Position numbers and translations under genes: made by a program. Below are positions 1 through 9,368 of a stretch of DNA of 64,000 nt, one piece after another. The stretch covers positions 62,001-126,000 of the forward strand of contig CAJTXL010000003.1 in the NCBI GenBank assembly GCA_910583525.1, read 5' to 3'. The notes beneath the pieces were generated by a model. It saw only the letters and a program-made list of their open reading frames with translations, was not told the origin of the DNA and made no database searches. The first letter of the stretch is position 1. Each line of letters begins with the position of its first letter. This stretch comes from an uncultured Muribaculaceae bacterium. GTDB lineage: Bacteria > Bacteroidota > Bacteroidia > Bacteroidales > Muribaculaceae.

Positions 1-1695
1 TATGAATACGACCCGGCCGACGTGCTCGACACATATCTTTTCCCGGCTGCGGCGCGCACATTCCGAAAAGCCGGCTTCGGCTGGGTGACACAATTCGCCT
101 ACGACCCCATCGACATGGCACGCTTCAACAGCGAATACCAGACGCACTTCCTCAACCTCGCATACACACCCGGCAAGGCCGTCGGCATGGCTATCGCCGC
201 CGAGGTAATGCGCCGCACCCCTATCGGAGCCGATTACGGCAAATATCCCGTAGACACTGTTTTCGCCGATTTCAGCGTGAGCGCTCGCCGCAATCTGGCT
301 ATGTTCAACGACGGCGCACACTATTACCACACAAACACAACGGCCGACGCGCCCAAAACGCCGTCGAAGCTGCAACATGTCATGGGTGTAGGTTCTTCGC
401 CCATAATAAGTACCGACGGCACAGGCGCTTATTTCATCGACCGCCTCGACAAGGACACTTGGAGGCTCGAAGTGATGCCCGACGTCACAATCACCGCCGA
501 CCCTTTCGCCCGGCCTTCGCTCAGCCGCGAAGTGGCGCAAATCACCGATGCGCCCATAGCAATGACAATCGAACTGCCCGGTCTGAAACCCGGTTTCTCC
601 TACGAAGGGAAACGCGGCAAAGGCATAGCCGAGGGCAGCGCGCTCACAGTACTGCCCGGCGTCTATCTGCTCGGCAACAAGCCCGGCAAGTTCGCCGCAT
701 GGCCCGACGACCGTGTCTACGACAGCCGACGCAGCCTTCGCACGGGCGAATTTGTGATGCCGCCCGTCAGCGCACCTAAAGCCGTAATCATGGCGCACGA
801 ACCGAAAGCGCGCATTGCAAAAGGACTGCCGCTGACAATCGAAGCCGACATATTCGCACCCTCGGAAATCGATTCGGTGCTCGTCATTCCGACCGATGTC
901 GATTTCTGGAGCACCGACAACAAGCTCTACCATATGGTAAAGTCAGGCAAGAACAAATATACCGCCGTAGTAGAACCGGAAGGTAAGAAAGATGGAATTC
1001 AAAGGTTTAGCTACAACATTGTGGTTTACTGCGGCAACAGTGCCGCCACCTTCCCTTCGGGGGAGGCCGGCACTCCTCTCGATTGGGATTTCGGCGCCGG
1101 ACGTCAGTCGGCGCGGACACAGACATACAGCACCGAAGTTAGTACCGCCGACGATGCAATCGTACTGTTCGACAGCCGTAAAGGTCTCGACGGGATGGAA
1201 TATTCAAGCATCCCCGAGGCATGGGGCACCGCCGGAATGCAGTTGTACGACGGCGGCATCGAAGGCCACGACGCCGTCCGCATCTTCCGCAGCGCCGAAG
1301 CACCGGCGCTCGAAAACATGTCGACAAGCAAATATATAGGCGACATCATTGCCTGCCACAGCGACAAACAGCCAAAAGGACTGAAACTGCGCTGCGGCCG
1401 GGTCGATGGCATAGACGGCATAATGGCCGGCTTCGTCACCGCCGACGGGTTTACCTACTCAGCGCCGATAAAAACATACGACAATGGCATCTCGACACTT
1501 GACTTCGGCGAGTTGAGGCTTATGCCGACCCTGCTCAATCCGGCGCCCTACCCTTCGTTCCTCGGACGACGCTTCGTACCCGACCCGGAGACTGCCGTTC
1601 CGTTCCGGCCGTCTGACATCGAACAACTGATATTATACACCGACAATAACGACAAACCCTTCACCATCGACCTGATAGGAGCATGGATATATTAA
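1..1695 (+). CDS. Exported glycan-locus protein, 5' truncated by window edge
   Basis: The reading frame is open at base 1 (Y-E-Y-D-P-A-D-V...), so the true start lies upstream; a GTG at 22 is only an internal codon. About 564 codons are visible, ending in GAWIY. The first ~80 residues resemble the end of a TIM-barrel-like glycosidase-type domain (F-G-W-V-T-Q-F-A-Y-D-P, then N-L-A-Y-T-P-G-K-A). A beta-rich remainder follows. Proteins of this kind often sit beside SusC/SusD in Bacteroidota glycan loci, but I do not recognise a named family and assign no reaction. The stop is 39 bases before the SusC start on the same strand, so it probably shares the galactan-locus transcript. Role in sensing, binding or cleaving the glycan is open. 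Confidence 0.6.
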   Translation, partial: YEYDPADVLDTYLFPAAARTFRKAGFGWVTQFAYDPIDMARFNSEYQTHFLNLAYTPGKAVGMAIAAEVMRRTPIGADYGKYPVDTVFADFSVSARRNLAMFNDGAHYYHTNTTADAPKTPSKLQHVMGVGSSPIISTDGTGAYFIDRLDKDTWRLEVMPDVTITADPFARPSLSREVAQITDAPIAMTIELPGLKPGFSYEGKRGKGIAEGSALTVLPGVYLLGNKPGKFAAWPDDRVYDSRRSLRTGEFVMPPVSAPKAVIMAHEPKARIAKGLPLTIEADIFAPSEIDSVLVIPTDVDFWSTDNKLYHMVKSGKNKYTAVVEPEGKKDGIQRFSYNIVVYCGNSAATFPSGEAGTPLDWDFGAGRQSARTQTYSTEVSTADDAIVLFDSRKGLDGMEYSSIPEAWGTAGMQLYDGGIEGHDAVRIFRSAEAPALENMSTSKYIGDIIACHSDKQPKGLKLRCGRVDGIDGIMAGFVTADGFTYSAPIKTYDNGISTLDFGELRLMPTLLNPAPYPSFLGRRFVPDPETAVPFRPSDIEQLILYTDNNDKPFTIDLIGAWIY

Positions 1696-1734
1696 CTCAA
1701 AAATCAACAATTCAACCAATCATTTTTACATACC

Positions 1735-4700
1735 ATGAAACAATCATGTAAACAACTATCGGCACTAATGTCGGCACGCGGCCTGCTTGCCGCTCTGATG
1801 CTGTTTGCCCTTCCGGCAATGGCATGGGCACAGGCACGCACTGTCACCGGCACTGTCACCGACGAACTCGGCGAGCCGCTAATCGGCGTTTCTGTAACAA
1901 TCCCCGGCCAGACCGGCGGTGTCACAACCGACATCGACGGCAACTACCGTATAACCCTTCCGGCCGGAAAATCGAAAATATCGTTCAGCTACGTGGGCTA
2001 CAACCCCAAGGAGCTTGAAGTTACCGGCGAACGCCTCGACGTACAGCTCGAGCCAAGCTCGCAGTCGCTTCAGGAAATGGTCGTGATAGGCTACGGCACG
2101 ACGAAGAAAAACGACCTTACAGGTTCTGTGACGGCCATCAGCGAAAAAGACTTCAACAAAGGCGTAATCACATCGCCCGAAGAACTTGTCAACGGTAAAA
2201 TCGCGGGCGTGCAGATAACCAACGCGGGCGGTTCGCCAAACGCCGGCGCCACCATACGCGTACGCGGCGGTGCATCGCTCAGCGCGTCGAACGACCCCTT
2301 GGTGGTGCTCGACGGCGTGCCCATGGAAGTAAGCGGCGGCATCCAAGGCTCGGGCAACTTCCTAAGCCTCATCAACCCCAATGACATCGAGAGCATGACA
2401 ATCCTTAAAGACGCTTCATCGACGGCCATCTACGGCAGCCGCGCGTCGAACGGTGTCATCATCATAACCACCAAGAAAGGCTCGGGCGACAAAGTGAAAG
2501 TATCGTTCTCGACCACCAACTCGCTCTCGCACAAGGGCCGCACAACGCCCATGATGAGCATCGACGAGTTCCGCAACGCCATCAACACCTTCGGCACCGA
2601 TGCGCAGAAAGCGCTTCTCGGCACACATAACACCAACTGGAACGACGAAATTTTCAAGACCGCATTCGGCACCGACAACAGCCTTGCCATATCGGGCCGC
2701 GCAACAGACTGGCTACCGTACCGCGTATCGCTCGGCGCATATTGGCAGGACGGCATACTGCGCACCGACAACGCCAACCGCTACACGGCCAACATCAACC
2801 TCAATCCGTCGTTCTTCAACGACCATCTTCGCATAGGCCTCAGCGGTAAAGGCTCTTTTGCCCAAAACCGCTTTGCCGAAACCGGTGCCATATGGAATGC
2901 CGGAGCCTACGACCCCACACAGCCCGTCTACGGCACTCTCGACGCCAACGGCAACCAGGTGATGACGCCCGACGGCAAACCCATCTTCGGCGGCTTCCAT
3001 GAAGTAATCGACGGCTCGAACAATCCTGCGCAAGGCGCTATCGCCAACCCCGTTGCCATGCTCGAACAATACTCCAACCGCTCGAAAGTGTGGCGCTTCG
3101 TGGGCAACTTCGACATCGACTACCGCCTGCATCCACTGCCCGAACTGCGCTTCCACGTGACAGGCGGCATGGACTACGCACGCGGCAAATCGAAAGTGAG
3201 CATGCCTCAGAACAGCTTCAAGAACTACACCTCGGGCGGATACCGCTACGAAGCCGGCCCTCAGAAGAACATCAACCGCCTGCTTACGGTATACGCCAAC
3301 TACAATAAAGACTTCTCGGCCATCAAATCGAGCCTCGACGTCACCGTGGGCTATGACTACCAGTATTGGCGCACCTACACCAACGCCTACGACACATTCA
3401 ATGAAGCCGGCGACATAACGAACACCTCGCAGGCCACCGACGAACGCCATACGCTGCTGTCGTACTACGGCCGCGTCAACTACAGCTTCGACAGCCGCTA
3501 TCTGCTAACAGCCACTTTCCGCCGCGACGGTTCGAGCCGCTTCGCCAAAGACAAACGCTGGGGCACATTCCCCTCGGTGGCACTGGCATGGCGCGTGGCC
3601 GGCGAAAGCTTCTTTGAAGGCGCACGCAAGGTGATGAACGACTTCAAAATCCGTGCAAGCTACGGTGTAACCGGCCAGCAGGACGGCATCAGCAACTACG
3701 GCTATCTGCCCAACTACAATATCACCAATCCGGGCGCATACTACTGGTTCGACGGCAAATGGATACCCCTCTACCGCCCGACCGTATACAACCCCGACCT
3801 CAAATGGGAAACCACCAAGAGCTGGAACTTCGGCGTAGACTTCGGCTTCCTCAACAACCGCATATCGGGTGCCGTGGATTTCTACACACGCAAGACCGAA
3901 GACCTCATAGCGACAGTGACAATCCCGGCAGGCATCAACTTCAACAAAGAAATGACGATGAACGTCGGCAATGTCGACAGCAAGGGTGTCGAAATACAGC
4001 TTAACGCCAACATTCTCGACACCAAAGACTGGAGCTGGGCGGCATCGTTCAACGCCACATGGCAAGAAAACAAAATCGCCAACCTGAGCCTCGTACCCGG
4101 CGTCGACGTGGCCGACACCCCGATAGGCATCATGGAATCCACTCCCGTGATGGTGTACAAGACCGGTTACGCCCCCAACACATTCAAGGTGTACAAGCAA
4201 ATCTACGACCCCGAGACCGGGCGCCCCGTCGAAGGCCTGTATGCCGACCTCAACGGCGACGGAGAAATCACTGCCGACGACCAATACTACTACCACAAAG
4301 CGTCTCCCGACTGGATTTTCGGCTTCAGCACATCGCTGCGCTGGAAGAAATGGACGGTTTCGACAGCACTCCGCGCCCACGTGGGCAACTACCTCTACAA
4401 CGGCAACGCCGCAAACCAAGGCACATGGGAGTGCATATCATGGAACCCGGGACAGGTCAACAACCTCAACTCAAGCTTCCTCGAAACGCAGTTCCGCAAC
4501 CGTCAGTACGGCTCCGACCACTATGTCGAAAACGCATCATTCCTGAAAATGGACAACATTCAGCTCAGCTACGACCTCGGCCGCATAGGCAAAGGAGTCG
4601 ATATGCACATATCGGCCATGATGCAGAACGTGTTCACCATAACCAAATACAAGGGCACCGACCCCGAAAGCAGCTGGGGCATAGAGAACTCCATGTATCC

Positions 4701-4743
4701 GCGCCCACGCACCTACTCTCTCACCTTAGGTCTCAACTTCTAA
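1735..4743 (+). CDS. susC: SusC-type TonB-dependent outer-membrane glycan transporter
   Basis: This 1002-residue protein has the full SusC layout. A signal peptide (about residues 1-32, ending A-M-A-W-A-Q) is followed by a carboxypeptidase-D-like regulatory domain (T-G-T-V-T-D-E-L-G-E-P-L-I-G-V). The SusC motif L-Q-E-M-V-V-I-G-Y-G-T comes next, then the plug (N-G-V-I-I-I-T-T-K-K-G) and a 22-strand-type barrel ending in L-G-L-N-F. SusC proteins import oligosaccharides across the outer membrane with energy from TonB, with SusD as lid. Partners here are the SusD gene 13 bases downstream, the SusE-like lipoprotein and the GH53 enzyme, so the cargo is inferred to be galacto-oligosaccharides from beta-1,4-galactan. 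No regulator of the locus is inside the window. Confidence 0.96.
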   Translation: MKQSCKQLSALMSARGLLAALMLFALPAMAWAQARTVTGTVTDELGEPLIGVSVTIPGQTGGVTTDIDGNYRITLPAGKSKISFSYVGYNPKELEVTGERLDVQLEPSSQSLQEMVVIGYGTTKKNDLTGSVTAISEKDFNKGVITSPEELVNGKIAGVQITNAGGSPNAGATIRVRGGASLSASNDPLVVLDGVPMEVSGGIQGSGNFLSLINPNDIESMTILKDASSTAIYGSRASNGVIIITTKKGSGDKVKVSFSTTNSLSHKGRTTPMMSIDEFRNAINTFGTDAQKALLGTHNTNWNDEIFKTAFGTDNSLAISGRATDWLPYRVSLGAYWQDGILRTDNANRYTANINLNPSFFNDHLRIGLSGKGSFAQNRFAETGAIWNAGAYDPTQPVYGTLDANGNQVMTPDGKPIFGGFHEVIDGSNNPAQGAIANPVAMLEQYSNRSKVWRFVGNFDIDYRLHPLPELRFHVTGGMDYARGKSKVSMPQNSFKNYTSGGYRYEAGPQKNINRLLTVYANYNKDFSAIKSSLDVTVGYDYQYWRTYTNAYDTFNEAGDITNTSQATDERHTLLSYYGRVNYSFDSRYLLTATFRRDGSSRFAKDKRWGTFPSVALAWRVAGESFFEGARKVMNDFKIRASYGVTGQQDGISNYGYLPNYNITNPGAYYWFDGKWIPLYRPTVYNPDLKWETTKSWNFGVDFGFLNNRISGAVDFYTRKTEDLIATVTIPAGINFNKEMTMNVGNVDSKGVEIQLNANILDTKDWSWAASFNATWQENKIANLSLVPGVDVADTPIGIMESTPVMVYKTGYAPNTFKVYKQIYDPETGRPVEGLYADLNGDGEITADDQYYYHKASPDWIFGFSTSLRWKKWTVSTALRAHVGNYLYNGNAANQGTWECISWNPGQVNNLNSSFLETQFRNRQYGSDHYVENASFLKMDNIQLSYDLGRIGKGVDMHISAMMQNVFTITKYKGTDPESSWGIENSMYPRPRTYSLTLGLNF

Positions 4744-4756
4744 CACACAAGCGACA

Positions 4757-6319
4757 ATGAAAAAGATATATATGATATTCGCCGTGCTGGCCGCCATGCT
4801 CACCATAGGCAGCTGCACCGACGACCTCGACCAGAAGCCCGTCATCGGGATACCGACCGAGACTGTCTACGGCTCGGTAGAAGGCTACCGTTCGGTTCTG
4901 GCAAAAATATACGCAAGCTACAGCATCATAGGCGCCGAACGCGGCGGTGGCAGCGCCGACATGTCGACCAACAAAGGACAGGACATTCTCCGCACTATGT
5001 TCTATCTGCAGGAATGCCCCACCGACGCGGCGGCATACAAATACAACTCGGGTGACAACCTTCAGAACATAACCTACATGAAGTGGGACCCAACCGACGT
5101 ATGGGTGTCGGACGCATACTACCGTCTATATTATGTCATCGCTTTGGCAAACGATTTCCTCCGCAACAGCTCCGAAGGTAAAATCGCCGCTTTCAGCGAC
5201 GCCGAAAAGGAAATCATCCGCGGCTATTCGCTCGAAGCACGGTTCATGCGCGCATTCACCTACGCATACGTTCTCGACCTCTTCCGCCAAGGCCCGATGG
5301 TGACCGAAGATAGCCCGACTACCTCTTTTATGCCAGAAGCATACGACGGCAAGAAGCTATACGACTTCATCATAGGCGAAATCGACGAAATCGCGCCGCT
5401 GCTCCCTGCACAACCTGAATATCCTCGTGCCGGACAGGGCGCCGCATACGCCCTCGGCGCACGCGTTGCCCTTAACGGAGAGGTATATACCGGAACACCG
5501 CATTACACAGAATCCATCGGCTACTGCAAGAAAGTGATGGCACTCGGCTACTCGCTCGAACAGGATTTCACCAAGCTCTTCAATGCCGACAACGACAAGC
5601 GCACAAACGAAATCATCTTCGCTTTCGCCTCCGACAACGCCAACTCGGCCACTTGGGGCTCTGCTACGAACATAATCATGGGTTCATGCCCGACTAAAGG
5701 CGAAGTCGCAGCGGCACGCGGCATCGGTACGGGCTGGGGCAGCTTCACCACCCGTGGCGAGTTCATCGACCTCTATGACGACGGCGACAAACGCTTCCTC
5801 TTCTACACCGATGACCAGGAACAGTATTTCGACGGCAGCATCGAAGCCCAAGACAGAGGCTATTGGTGCGCCAAATGGACCAACCTCGACGACAACGGCC
5901 GGCAGGCATGCCAGACCGACGTGGGCGTCAACACCGACTACCCCATCTTCCGACTGTCTGAAATCTACCTCACCGCAGCCGAGGCTGTGCTCCGCAAAGG
6001 CGAAGGCATGAGCCGCGCCGAAGCCCTCGACCTGATCAACGAAGTGCGCAAACGCGCCTACGGCGATGACTCCGGCAAAATTTCCGACACCCAGTTCCAA
6101 CCCGAATTCATCCTCGACGAAAGAGGCCGCGAGTTCGTCTACGAACTCATGCGCCGCTCCGACCTGGTGCGCTTCAAGCGCTTCACCACCAAAGACTATG
6201 TATGGCAGTGGCGCGGCGGTGTAATCGACGGCATGGCTGTCGACGACAAACTCAACATCTACCCCATACCGCAGTCGGAGCTGTCGGCCAACACAAATCT
6301 CAAAAACGAGCACTACTAA
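4757..6319 (+). CDS. susD: SusD-family surface glycan-binding lipoprotein
   Basis: The 520-residue product starts with a lipoprotein signal (lipobox near I-G-S-C at residues 17-20) and acidic residues after the Cys (C-T-D-D-L-D), the usual mark for surface display in Bacteroidota. The rest is the SusD/RagB fold: helical TPR-like N-terminal half (R-G-Y-S-L-E-A-R-F-M-R-A-F-T-Y) and the C-terminal signature around L-D-E-R-G-R-E-F-V-Y-E, R-S-D-L-V-R-F-K-R-F and Y-P-I-P-Q-S-E-L. SusD lids the SusC barrel and binds the incoming glycan. It lies between susC and the SusE-like gene with gaps of 12-13 bases, which supports one operon. Galactan specificity is inferred from the GH53 neighbour. Confidence 0.95.
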   Translation: MKKIYMIFAVLAAMLTIGSCTDDLDQKPVIGIPTETVYGSVEGYRSVLAKIYASYSIIGAERGGGSADMSTNKGQDILRTMFYLQECPTDAAAYKYNSGDNLQNITYMKWDPTDVWVSDAYYRLYYVIALANDFLRNSSEGKIAAFSDAEKEIIRGYSLEARFMRAFTYAYVLDLFRQGPMVTEDSPTTSFMPEAYDGKKLYDFIIGEIDEIAPLLPAQPEYPRAGQGAAYALGARVALNGEVYTGTPHYTESIGYCKKVMALGYSLEQDFTKLFNADNDKRTNEIIFAFASDNANSATWGSATNIIMGSCPTKGEVAAARGIGTGWGSFTTRGEFIDLYDDGDKRFLFYTDDQEQYFDGSIEAQDRGYWCAKWTNLDDNGRQACQTDVGVNTDYPIFRLSEIYLTAAEAVLRKGEGMSRAEALDLINEVRKRAYGDDSGKISDTQFQPEFILDERGREFVYELMRRSDLVRFKRFTTKDYVWQWRGGVIDGMAVDDKLNIYPIPQSELSANTNLKNEHY

Positions 6320-6331
6320 TATCTTGTAACC

Positions 6332-8071
6332 ATGAAATTTAGCAAAATATACATAGCCGCAATCGCCATGGCCATGACAATGGTATCATGCGAAAAAGAC
6401 GGCGACACCATATACGTCGACAAGGCCGACGGCGCCGTTCTCGAAACCACGGCTACCGACATAGCCCTTGACGCCACTACCCTCGACGCCCTTGCGATGA
6501 CGCTCTATTGGACGCCCAACGGCGACATCACTCTGTCTGACCCCGAAGTGTCGGCGCCCGAAAACGCCATGAGCAACACCATACAGTTCTCGACCGACGA
6601 GGCTTTTACGGCACCCGTCGACGACAACCTCACCAAAGGCGCGTTCTACCGCCAGTACAGCCACCGCGACCTCAACGGACTGGTGTCGCGCCTCGGGCTC
6701 GAGGCCGGCGTTGAAGCTCCCGTGTTCATCCGCGTCAAGAGCTATCTCGCGGCCAACATCGAACCGTTCTACAGCGAGACACTGAAACTGAACATCACCC
6801 CCTACTACATCGACATGAGCACCGCCGATATGCTCGATGCCGGACAAAAAGATACAGGCGTGAAGTTCTTCTCGCCCGAAAACAACGGCATATACCACAC
6901 CTTCATATGTGCAAGCCCGTGGTACAACTTCTATCTCCGCGAAGCCAACGGCACCTTGTGGGGCAACGACGGCGTGACAGGCACGGCGTTCGTACTCGGC
7001 AACAGCTCTACCGGCAACGACTTCTGGAACTGCTGGTTCCCCGACGACGAAGGATGCGCATACACCACCGTCGACACCAAAGCCAACGAATGGTCGGCGG
7101 CCTATGTGCGCAACGTGACCCTCGGCGGCGACATAACGGGCGAAATGGAATACGGCGGCAAGACCAACGTGTGGACATTCACCTACAACGCCCCGGCGGC
7201 AGGCACTCTCAACGTGACTCTCAGCTCGAAGTGCGACGTCTACAACGCAAGCACAGGCACCGACCATGGCGCAGGCACGGCCAAAAACATGGCATTCGGC
7301 ATCGTCGACGGCAAAATCCGCTTCGGCGAGACCGGCTCGGCAATCTCGCTCGACATCCCTGCAGCAGGAGAGAACACCATCGTGCTCGACCTCAACGACA
7401 TCACGGCCATAACTCTCGCCACAGGCGAAGCTCCGGCACCTGTCGAAGACGCCGCACCGATGCTATATCTGCCAGGCGCAACCGACCCATGGGACTTCGA
7501 GACATATATCCGCCTTTACGACGAAGCCAACCTCGGCTACGCAGGCGTCAACTACTTCAAGTCACCATGGGGCTTCCAGCTCGCCGTAGAGAAAGACAAC
7601 TGGACCGACATCTACACGATGGTTGCCGGCGGAACGGCCTTTGAAGGCAAACTCGAAGCAAAAGGCAAGAACAACATCCCTGCAGCCGGCGAAGGCATTT
7701 ACTTCCTCAAGGTGTCGCTTTCGGGCCTGTGGTACAACGCAGAAGCCGTGACATCGGTAAGCTATACCGGCGTGAACGACAACTGGGACCTGCATCCGAT
7801 GACACAGTCGTCCGACAACCCCTGCGTGTTCACTGCCGAATATGTCAAGACCGCCGACTCGCAATGGGGCGCACAAATCATCATCAACGATAATTGGGAC
7901 CTCAAGTTCGGAAGCGACAAAAACAAAGCCGACGCCGACGAAAACGGCTTCAAAGAAATGATTTTCTACAACGGCGAAAACCTACACGGCGACAACGACT
8001 TCGCCGACGGAGAGACCGTAGTCCTGACCGTCGACTTCGCCAAGGCTATCTATAAATTCAGCAAAAAATAA
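6332..8071 (+). CDS. SusE/SusF-like surface glycan-binding lipoprotein
   Basis: The 579-residue protein has a lipobox (M-V-S-C, about residues 17-20) followed by E-K-D-G-D, consistent with surface export. Residues ~40-140 match the SusE N-terminal Ig-like pattern (L-D-A-L-A-M-T-L-Y-W-T-P, then F-S-T-D-E-A-F). The C-terminal part has repeated beta-domains containing aromatic W/Y patches (Y-T-G-V-N-D-N-W-D-L and I-I-N-D-N-W-D-L-K-F-G), as in SusE/SusF-type binding modules. Such proteins hold polysaccharide at the cell surface for the endo-acting enzyme. The gene follows susD by 12 bases and precedes the GH53 gene by 6. Sequence of this class drifts fast, so the fold call is firmer than the ligand. 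Confidence 0.85.
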   Translation: MKFSKIYIAAIAMAMTMVSCEKDGDTIYVDKADGAVLETTATDIALDATTLDALAMTLYWTPNGDITLSDPEVSAPENAMSNTIQFSTDEAFTAPVDDNLTKGAFYRQYSHRDLNGLVSRLGLEAGVEAPVFIRVKSYLAANIEPFYSETLKLNITPYYIDMSTADMLDAGQKDTGVKFFSPENNGIYHTFICASPWYNFYLREANGTLWGNDGVTGTAFVLGNSSTGNDFWNCWFPDDEGCAYTTVDTKANEWSAAYVRNVTLGGDITGEMEYGGKTNVWTFTYNAPAAGTLNVTLSSKCDVYNASTGTDHGAGTAKNMAFGIVDGKIRFGETGSAISLDIPAAGENTIVLDLNDITAITLATGEAPAPVEDAAPMLYLPGATDPWDFETYIRLYDEANLGYAGVNYFKSPWGFQLAVEKDNWTDIYTMVAGGTAFEGKLEAKGKNNIPAAGEGIYFLKVSLSGLWYNAEAVTSVSYTGVNDNWDLHPMTQSSDNPCVFTAEYVKTADSQWGAQIIINDNWDLKFGSDKNKADADENGFKEMIFYNGENLHGDNDFADGETVVLTVDFAKAIYKFSKK

Positions 8072-8077
8072 GCTACC

Positions 8078-9118
8078 ATGAGAACAATAACGACAATACT
8101 GTCTGCAATAGCCCTGGGTGCCGCAACGGCACTCATGGCCTGCAGCGAAGATTCCCCTAAAACGACAAAGCTGCCCGAAGAGCCTTTCGTGAACGAACGC
8201 GGCTCTTTCGCAAAAGGCGCCGACATAAGCTGGGTGACAGAACTCGAAAGCGCCGGATATACCTTCTACACCCCCGACGGCAACCCGAAAGAGCTGTTCT
8301 CGCTGCTGCGCGACGAATGCGGCGTCAACTCCATCAGACTGCGTGTATGGGTGAACCCTGCCGAAGGCTGGAACAACATCGACGACGTGATGGTGAAAGC
8401 CATCCGCGCCCACAGGCTCGGCTTGCGGCTGATGGTCGACTTCCACTTCTCCGACACCTGGGCCGACCCGGGCGCACAGACCATACCCGACGCATGGAAA
8501 GAAATGACTGTCGAAGAAGTCGCCGTTGCCATGGCGGAGCATGTAAACGCTCTTATGACGCGTCTTAAAACACAGGGCATAGAGCCTGAATGGGTACAGA
8601 TTGGCAACGAGACCCGAACCGGCATGATGTGGCCCCTGGGCGACATTGCAAGCGGCGACAACTTCACCAAGATGGTGAATGCCGGCCACGATGCCGTCAA
8701 AGCCGTATTCCCCGACGCATCGGTAATCGTGCACGTGGACTGCGGCGACCAACCGGCGCTCTACACCACCCTGTTCGGCAAACTCAAAAACGAAGGCGGC
8801 CGATACGATATGATAGGCATGAGCCTCTACCCCGACCCCTCGAACTGGCAGCAGACCGTCGACGCATGCGTCGAAAACATCAAGAAAGTGCAGACCGACT
8901 TCGGCAAACCCGTCATGCTGTGCGAAATCGGCCTCGACTACACCGAAGCCGATGCAGCCGACCAAATGATGCGCTCAATCATGGCAAAAGGCAAAGAAGC
9001 CGGGCTGAAAGGCATATTCTGGTGGGAACCCGAGGCTCCGGCCGACAGAGGCTATACCAAAGGATGCTTCGACGGAGGAATGCCGACAAAAGCTCTCGAC
9101 TGCTTCAAGGAAAAATAA
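8078..9118 (+). CDS. GH53 endo-beta-1,4-galactanase, lipoprotein
   Basis: At 346 residues this has the usual length of the family. A lipoprotein signal (L-M-A-C, Cys at residue 22, then S-E-D) is followed by the hallmark start K-G-A-D-I-S-W-V. The motif R-L-R-V-W-V-N-P and D-F-H-F-S-D-T-W-A-D-P-G are typical of GH53. The acid/base is Glu178 in Q-I-G-N-E-T and the likely nucleophile is Glu283 in M-L-C-E-I-G. The C-terminus keeps F-W-W-E-P-E. GH53 enzymes cut internal beta-1,4-galactosidic bonds of pectic galactan or type I arabinogalactan. Surface anchoring means it would shorten galactan outside the cell for SusC/SusD import. It is the gene that defines the substrate of the locus. Confidence 0.96.
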   Translation: MRTITTILSAIALGAATALMACSEDSPKTTKLPEEPFVNERGSFAKGADISWVTELESAGYTFYTPDGNPKELFSLLRDECGVNSIRLRVWVNPAEGWNNIDDVMVKAIRAHRLGLRLMVDFHFSDTWADPGAQTIPDAWKEMTVEEVAVAMAEHVNALMTRLKTQGIEPEWVQIGNETRTGMMWPLGDIASGDNFTKMVNAGHDAVKAVFPDASVIVHVDCGDQPALYTTLFGKLKNEGGRYDMIGMSLYPDPSNWQQTVDACVENIKKVQTDFGKPVMLCEIGLDYTEADAADQMMRSIMAKGKEAGLKGIFWWEPEAPADRGYTKGCFDGGMPTKALDCFKEK

Positions 9119-9147
9119 TTTTCGTACCTTTATCGTTATTCATTAAA

Positions 9148-9341
9148 GAAGTCATCTTGACTTTTTATTCGTTAAGCTTTCGGATGTATTTCCGAGTGGA
9201 TTTTGAGTTGCAAAGAGGGAGTGTGGCTGTGCCACATGACCGATGCGGCAGCTCAAAAGACGCCGGAAAGACGCCGAAAGATTGACGCAAGCCATAAATC
9301 ACTTTTAATTTTAACATTAATAAATAAGTCAAGATGACTTC
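9148..9341 (+). repeat. 194-bp structured inverted-repeat element, divergent copy
   Basis: The element has perfect 16-base terminal inverted repeats, GAAGTCATCTTGACTT at 9148-9163 and its reverse complement at 9326-9341. Inside, CTTTCGG near 9176 can pair with CCGAAAG near 9265. A central hairpin TGTGGC-TGT-GCCACA lies at 9222-9236. Its length and internal landmarks (GATTTTGAG, GCAAAG, GGAGTGT, hairpin, CAAAAG, CGCCG, AAGACG) match the copies at 24439 and 52548, although much of the sequence differs. It fills the 250-base gap between the GH53 and GH2 genes and ends 27 bases before the GH2 ATG. A TACCTTTA at 9125-9132 just upstream resembles a weak -7 box. Orientation given follows the downstream gene. 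Confidence 0.75.
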
Positions 9342-9368
9342 AAAATAAAATCTCTCCCCGATACGAAA

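Noticed and set aside
3505..4419. Long minus-strand open frame opposite susC (304 codons)
   Set aside because: Antisense shadow of a clearly conserved TonB-dependent receptor; no start context or family.
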